Shown here: piece after piece, positions 59,546 to 64,000 of the stretch
How positions within the stretch are numbered: position 1 is the first letter of the stretch
How the letters are laid out: each line of letters begins with the position of its first letter
Source: Pyrrhoderma lamaoense
Lineage: Eukaryota; Basidiomycota; Agaricomycetes; Hymenochaetales; Hymenochaetaceae
Reading direction: 5' to 3'
Length of the DNA: 64,000 nucleotides
Assembly (NCBI GenBank): GCA_002794735.1
Contig: NBAZ01000012.1
Span: forward strand, 124,001-188,000
The notes under the pieces: generated by a model
The model's database searches: none
What the model was told of the DNA's origin: nothing
What the model saw: only the letters and a program-made list of their open reading frames with translations
Position numbers and translations under genes: made by a program

Positions 59546-61604
59546 GACAAATAGATGATATGTTCCGATCCTGAGGGAACAACAGTTTAGTTCAAATCAC
59601 AGGATCATGTGACTTGCATAAATAAAGCGTCGATACAAATAAATACATACAACACGCCCCAGACTTCTGTGCGATATGGAGTCAAGTATAGTAAAAGAAT
59701 TACTGACGCTCTAAGAGTATAGATACGCCCATACTATTATATCAAATCAGAAAGCCCCTCCATCCTACTACCCCTGAAAATGTGGCCTCAGAACCCTGAT
59801 GCTTGAAAGGTACACTGGCACATGAGCGAAAAAGAGATAGTTCGGTACTTATTGAAGCTGATCCGGATACTCCAATATCTTACTTTCTATAAAGGACAAG
59901 CTGATTGACACATTCTGACCGACCTAACGTCGTCCTTGTTTGCTGTGTGTTAATTTGGACGTAATTGAATTATGGGCGACTTGAAAGAATGCTGGTAGAC
60001 GCATGTTTTCACCGTAATTTTTGGCGGTAATTTGAAACGGGCACACAGCTCTCACACGTACATCTGGAGTGCGCTTAAACTTAGTGATACTGTCAAGAAA
60101 ATCAGTCGAATGAGGGCATCTCCGGAGTTAGCTTCTAATATTTTGGACTTGACTCCGAATTCTTATGCCAAACTTGGATGATTGAATATTCCAGAGTCTT
60201 TTCTTGGATCCTCAGTCAAGAAATGGAGCTAGAGCAGGGATATCTCTCTCCTTATCTGGAGTAATACCGGATTAACGCAATATCGCTATTAGTGGCTTGG
60301 AGACTGGTTGAAATTTCCTGGCTCCGGGTTCTAACTTCCATGAAATACTCCATAGAAAAGTTCTTTTACTGTGGATATGGAGATGGGATCTACATCCCTA
60401 AAAAGAATCTGTAGCCCTATATGAAGATCTCAGGTCACAAAAAACTTGAGCTTTAAGCTCAAGTTACCGCCATTCGCGGCTACCCTTTCCCACAACGTGT
60501 CAAGCCAGATACTCGTACCAAACCAACAGATAAATATACTAACTAGTTTCATAACAGATAAAGTAACCCAGCTGCTTAAAATCAGCTTTAAGCTGTAAGC
60601 GATAATTGACATCCTTCTGTCACAGCAGTGGACTGAACGGGTTTCAAGATCTTCCTTCCCGAATGGCGGAAATCAGAAAGAAATGCAAGGCGATAAAGAA
60701 GCCTGAAATTGTAGGAGGAGGTCCGATTGGACTCCACTCGCAGAGCGTGTTGTCTCAATTTTCTCATTAAAGGGCTATGCGGGGGACAAAGATGAGCTAG
60801 ACCGTATTCAGATGAACCTTCGCGGGAGCTAGAACGCCTCATAAAGGCGCTGATGCACATATAGTACAGTGTTGTAATTCAGTATTCGGTATCTGATCTA
60901 ACTATCATTCTATCTACGTCGAGCAGGGACAAGAAGTCCAAGCAAATTTTTTAATCTAAAATCTGAGGTTTTAGTTGTAGCCTTACTTTGTATCAAGAAG
61001 ATCAGATATGAAAGTGGAAGAAGGCCTCGATTGTAGGGGCTTCTCTGTCCTCTGATATTGACTTATACTCTATGGACAATCATGGTTGGAGTTGGTAACG
61101 AGGATAAGCGATGTGATAATAAATAATTCCCTTTCGACGATCATCTATCCGCGAAAGCATTGTATGAATTAACAAAGACGGATTAAAAGAGGGACGCGAG
61201 CATGAGAGTTTAATGAAGGCAAGGGGGAAACGGCAGTACGGGGAAATCAAAACACCCGATACACGCATAGGCACCGATTACGAAAGTTATAAATAAACAT
61301 AAACTTGTTATTTGATGTTAAGATATTTTTGTTACCACCCAGTGTACTCAATAAAGGAATAATGGAATGCACTGCAATGTCTGGGGTTTGCCGCGAATGG
61401 AGACGAAATAGAACGAAGGAAGTCAACCTAGAACTGCCTTTTAGAATATAAGGTTGATGAACAACCTGGATAATTTATATACGGATTCTTTGACATATTA
61501 AGAGTATGCTTAATAATACAGGTTGATACGAAAAGCGTCATATACAGTAAAGTAATGCAAGAAAGGGTTCGATATGATGATTCGAGCAGGTACATATGTC
61601 AGAT
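59546..61604. other. Intergenic region between RUS and zinc-finger genes
   Basis: 2.1 kb without supported genes. Two minus-strand frames, 60860-60588 and 60612-60430, overlap slightly and are hydrophobic or basic in part, but no family signature or splice solution is evident. Confidence 0.4.
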
Positions 61605-62309
61605 CTAAGAACGGGGCTGTTTCTCACACCCATTGTCAAGGTGCCTTTTCAGGGAGTCGGGACGGCTATAGTCCTTTTGACAGTAGCGACAACGATTTAT
61701 ACCGCCGCTCCCTGGGATATGAATCTCCATGTGCCGTTTGCGATCGAAATTACGCGTAAACGACTTGGTACAATGAGGGCAAGGGAACCGCTCCGGAGAC
61801 GTAGATTGAGTCTGAGTTAGACCCGGATTAGTCGCAGAACCTTGTCCCTGAGTCGGATAAGATGGTCTCTGGACCTGCTGCGAGCTTTGTGGATATGACG
61901 GCTGACCCTGATACGTGGATGAGCCATAGGGAGGGTACTGGGCGTTTCCCGAAGAGTAATTCGAGGCAGAAACCTGACTACTCGGTGTGGGTCGAGTGTC
62001 CTGCGTTGAGTACCCTTGGTACTGATACTGTACATTTGGCTGTACGTTGGCTGAAGAGACGGATAATAGCCTCAGAAAAGAATTGCCACCCTAGAGAGCC
62101 AACATACCTCCAGACTGCGCGGGTTGCGCGTAGTTTTGTTGCTGATAGTAGCTATACTGGTCAGGCATATTGTTTGAAGACAAAATGAGGTTTTGAGTAG
62201 AAGAATCCGGTATGTAATATGTCTGAGAAAGAGACTGTTGGATGGGGGGATAGTACATGGTGCTTTGCTCGTAGTTATACTGAATATTAGGGTACGAATT
62301 GTTACTCAT
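61605..62309 (-). CDS. C2H2-type zinc-finger protein
   Basis: Two minus-strand exons, 62309-62108 and 62050-61605, separated by a 57-nt intron in phase 1, give 215 residues. The first 150 residues are Tyr/Gln/Ser/Pro-rich low-complexity sequence. Two zinc fingers close the protein: finger 1, CPHCTKSFTRNFDRKRH with second His after three residues (C-x2-C-x12-H-x3-H), and finger 2, CRYCQKDYSRPDSLKRH ending in Cys after four residues (C-x2-C-x12-H-x4-C). The -RPDSLKRHLDN- form is common in basidiomycete C2H2 regulators. Probably a nuclear DNA-binding regulator; targets unknown. The stop follows 13 residues after the last finger His. Confidence 0.87.
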
Positions 62310-64000
62310 GATTGGGAAGTACGGATGGATCTGCAGAGAGAGAAGGGTAATGTTCTTGAGTCTGTTTAAATGAGACTTCCTCTGATCAAAATCGGTAAAG
62401 AAGATGAGTTTTTATACAGAGCCCAGGAAGCGGAAAGAACAAAGTTGAATTCGGCTTAATACCGAAATAATCTAAGGACCAGTCCTGGTATATCATAGTA
62501 AGCACTTCTTTAGTCTTGTACATGATACACAAAGACGAGAATAGATAACCGAAGGAAGTAGATACGATTCAAGTAAGACCATGACGGAAGCTGAGAAGAG
62601 ATAAACTAGTCCATAAATATTTGACGTTCATAGATATTCCAGGCAACTTTAAGTAATTATCGCGTAATAGATGACTTGATGCTATCATAAGGAAGTGACT
62701 GAATAAGCTGCTCAAATTACAATGAATAAAAAGATGGTGGTCGGTTGTCGTGTCACACTCGCGGGCATCGAAAGACGCGTGGAAGTGGCGTGAAATGACC
62801 TACGCGTTCCAGTCACGAGCCATTCATTGTTAATAAACCACACCCTTTTGTTTCGTTTTTCACCCTCTTGCATTCGTCCACAACTGACCAAGTTGCTTGC
62901 CATTACCCAAGTAAGGCTTATGCTTACTATCTTCTCGATTTCAAATTATACGACATTTGTCAATATCTCAGGGAAAAACTCAAATTATCTGACATGCTCA
63001 GACCAACTATTTTCTGATCTTTTGTTGCCTTTCAGGATATGCTTCTACTTAACACCGAACACCGGAATTTATTACAACGACATAAACATGTTTTATCTGC
63101 TAGCCCTCAATGTCTGAAACACCGTGTTACCCGCAGTTAAGAAATATGTATTATTGGAAACGATCTGTCAACTCGTCTTCTTTTTTTGGATCTGCTTGTA
63201 ATGGGCGCGTCATCAAGTGGGTGGCACATACATATACAAAGCATCATCATTTACTACTTGGTATCAATAATTAGTAAAGTTCGATTCAGAGATGGGCGAT
63301 CGCAAAGGTTAAGTGAAACCTCGATCTTTCTGAGGCGCATACATTTCACTAGCAACCATCTTGACGTGGATCATACTAAGGATTCGTACTCGTTCAATAA
63401 TACAACATAAGAAAGCAAGGCGCATTGTGATTCTCTGTAGACAGTAATTATACTGTATCGACCTGCCACTAGATAAAGCGGGTAATTTCTTTCTCAACAC
63501 CGGGATACAATGACTGTGCCGGAAGTGCCAAGAACACATTACCGTCCGCAACATGGTGCTCGGTTCTCCTGCCCTCCTACCAAATGGTGTTCAGAGTCGT
63601 CCTATCTTTGTGAAAAACAATACTGATACTACGCTCCGTGTTAGTAATGCGTTAAGTAACACGGGAGATTGCATGGGAAAGGCTATTCTGCGATGTTACG
63701 AGATACTGTCGATACGAAAACAGATAAGTCTATAATCAAGTTTTAATCAGGGATTGCCGCTGTGCCTATCGAATACCCTAGGATGGTTTATTTCGATCTT
63801 TAAAGATCCGATTGCACCTTTGAGACCCCTTGATCGGCTGATTTGGGCCGCGGACTGTGAGTGCAGTAATAGTTTATATGTCTGTTAGGTGTGATAAAAT
63901 CATATACCACTTCCGATGTTCCGTTTTTCTCTCATACACCTCCTGTGAGTTTATCGGATTTGCTATCGATGGTTGACCGCAAAACAAATAGCTGTGCTTT
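62310..64000. other. Right-hand flank, no supported gene
   Basis: The first part is the zinc-finger gene promoter side. No frame in this 1.7 kb looks convincingly coding. Any gene here would continue beyond the window. Confidence 0.4.

Overview
This is nuclear DNA from a filamentous fungus, most likely a basidiomycete of the Agaricomycotina. The genes are cut by many short GT-AG introns (about 45-100 nt) with CTAAC/CTAAT-like branch sites. Their products are eukaryotic housekeeping proteins with fungal architecture (ADA2, TFIIA large subunit, Nsa2, Cwc24, Yip1, cytosolic/mitochondrial CysRS), and there are WOPR (Gti1/Pac2) regulators, a fungus-specific family. I cannot name the species.

Layout. 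0.3-10.8 kb is gene-dense: a Cys3/Met4-type bZIP factor, a dual-specificity phosphatase, ADA2, a membrane-anchored cysteine synthase 2 (minus strand) and TFIIA large subunit. 10.8-32.6 kb is gene-poor and holds two convergent WOPR genes, at 18.6-20.2 kb (+) and 29.5-30.7 kb (-), each next to kilobases of low-complexity non-coding DNA. 32.6-38.2 kb is dense again: cysteinyl-tRNA synthetase, a free-methionine-(R)-sulfoxide reductase and a glycolipid transfer protein. 38.2-50 kb is gene-poor and holds a third WOPR gene at 44.4-46.0 kb (-). 50-62.3 kb is dense: CWC24, NSA2, YIP1, a PRKRIP1-like spliceosomal protein, a RUS/DUF647 membrane protein and a C2H2 zinc-finger protein, with a short MITE-like inverted-repeat element at 56.5-56.8 kb. 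The last 1.7 kb shows nothing convincing.

Themes. (1) Three WOPR paralogues within 27.4 kb, with shared intron positions and a shared C-terminal motif, all sitting in gene-sparse DNA, are the most distinctive feature. WOPR proteins are developmental switch regulators in other fungi. (2) Four genes relate to sulphur amino acids (Cys3-like bZIP, cysteine synthase, CysRS, Met-sulfoxide reductase); this may be coincidence. (3) At least three otherwise intact genes (CysRS, Met-sulfoxide reductase, WOPR copy 2) each lack exactly one base in a homopolymer run, and two more (WOPR copy 3, YIP1) may do so. That pattern looks like assembly error rather than gene decay. (4) Exon structure is extreme in places: an ATG-only exon followed by a 6-nt exon in NSA2, a 10-nt exon in the RUS gene, a 14-nt exon in cysteine synthase, and two apparent GC-AG introns.

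All exon boundaries were worked out by hand from reading frames, splice consensus and family knowledge; none is supported by transcript data here.
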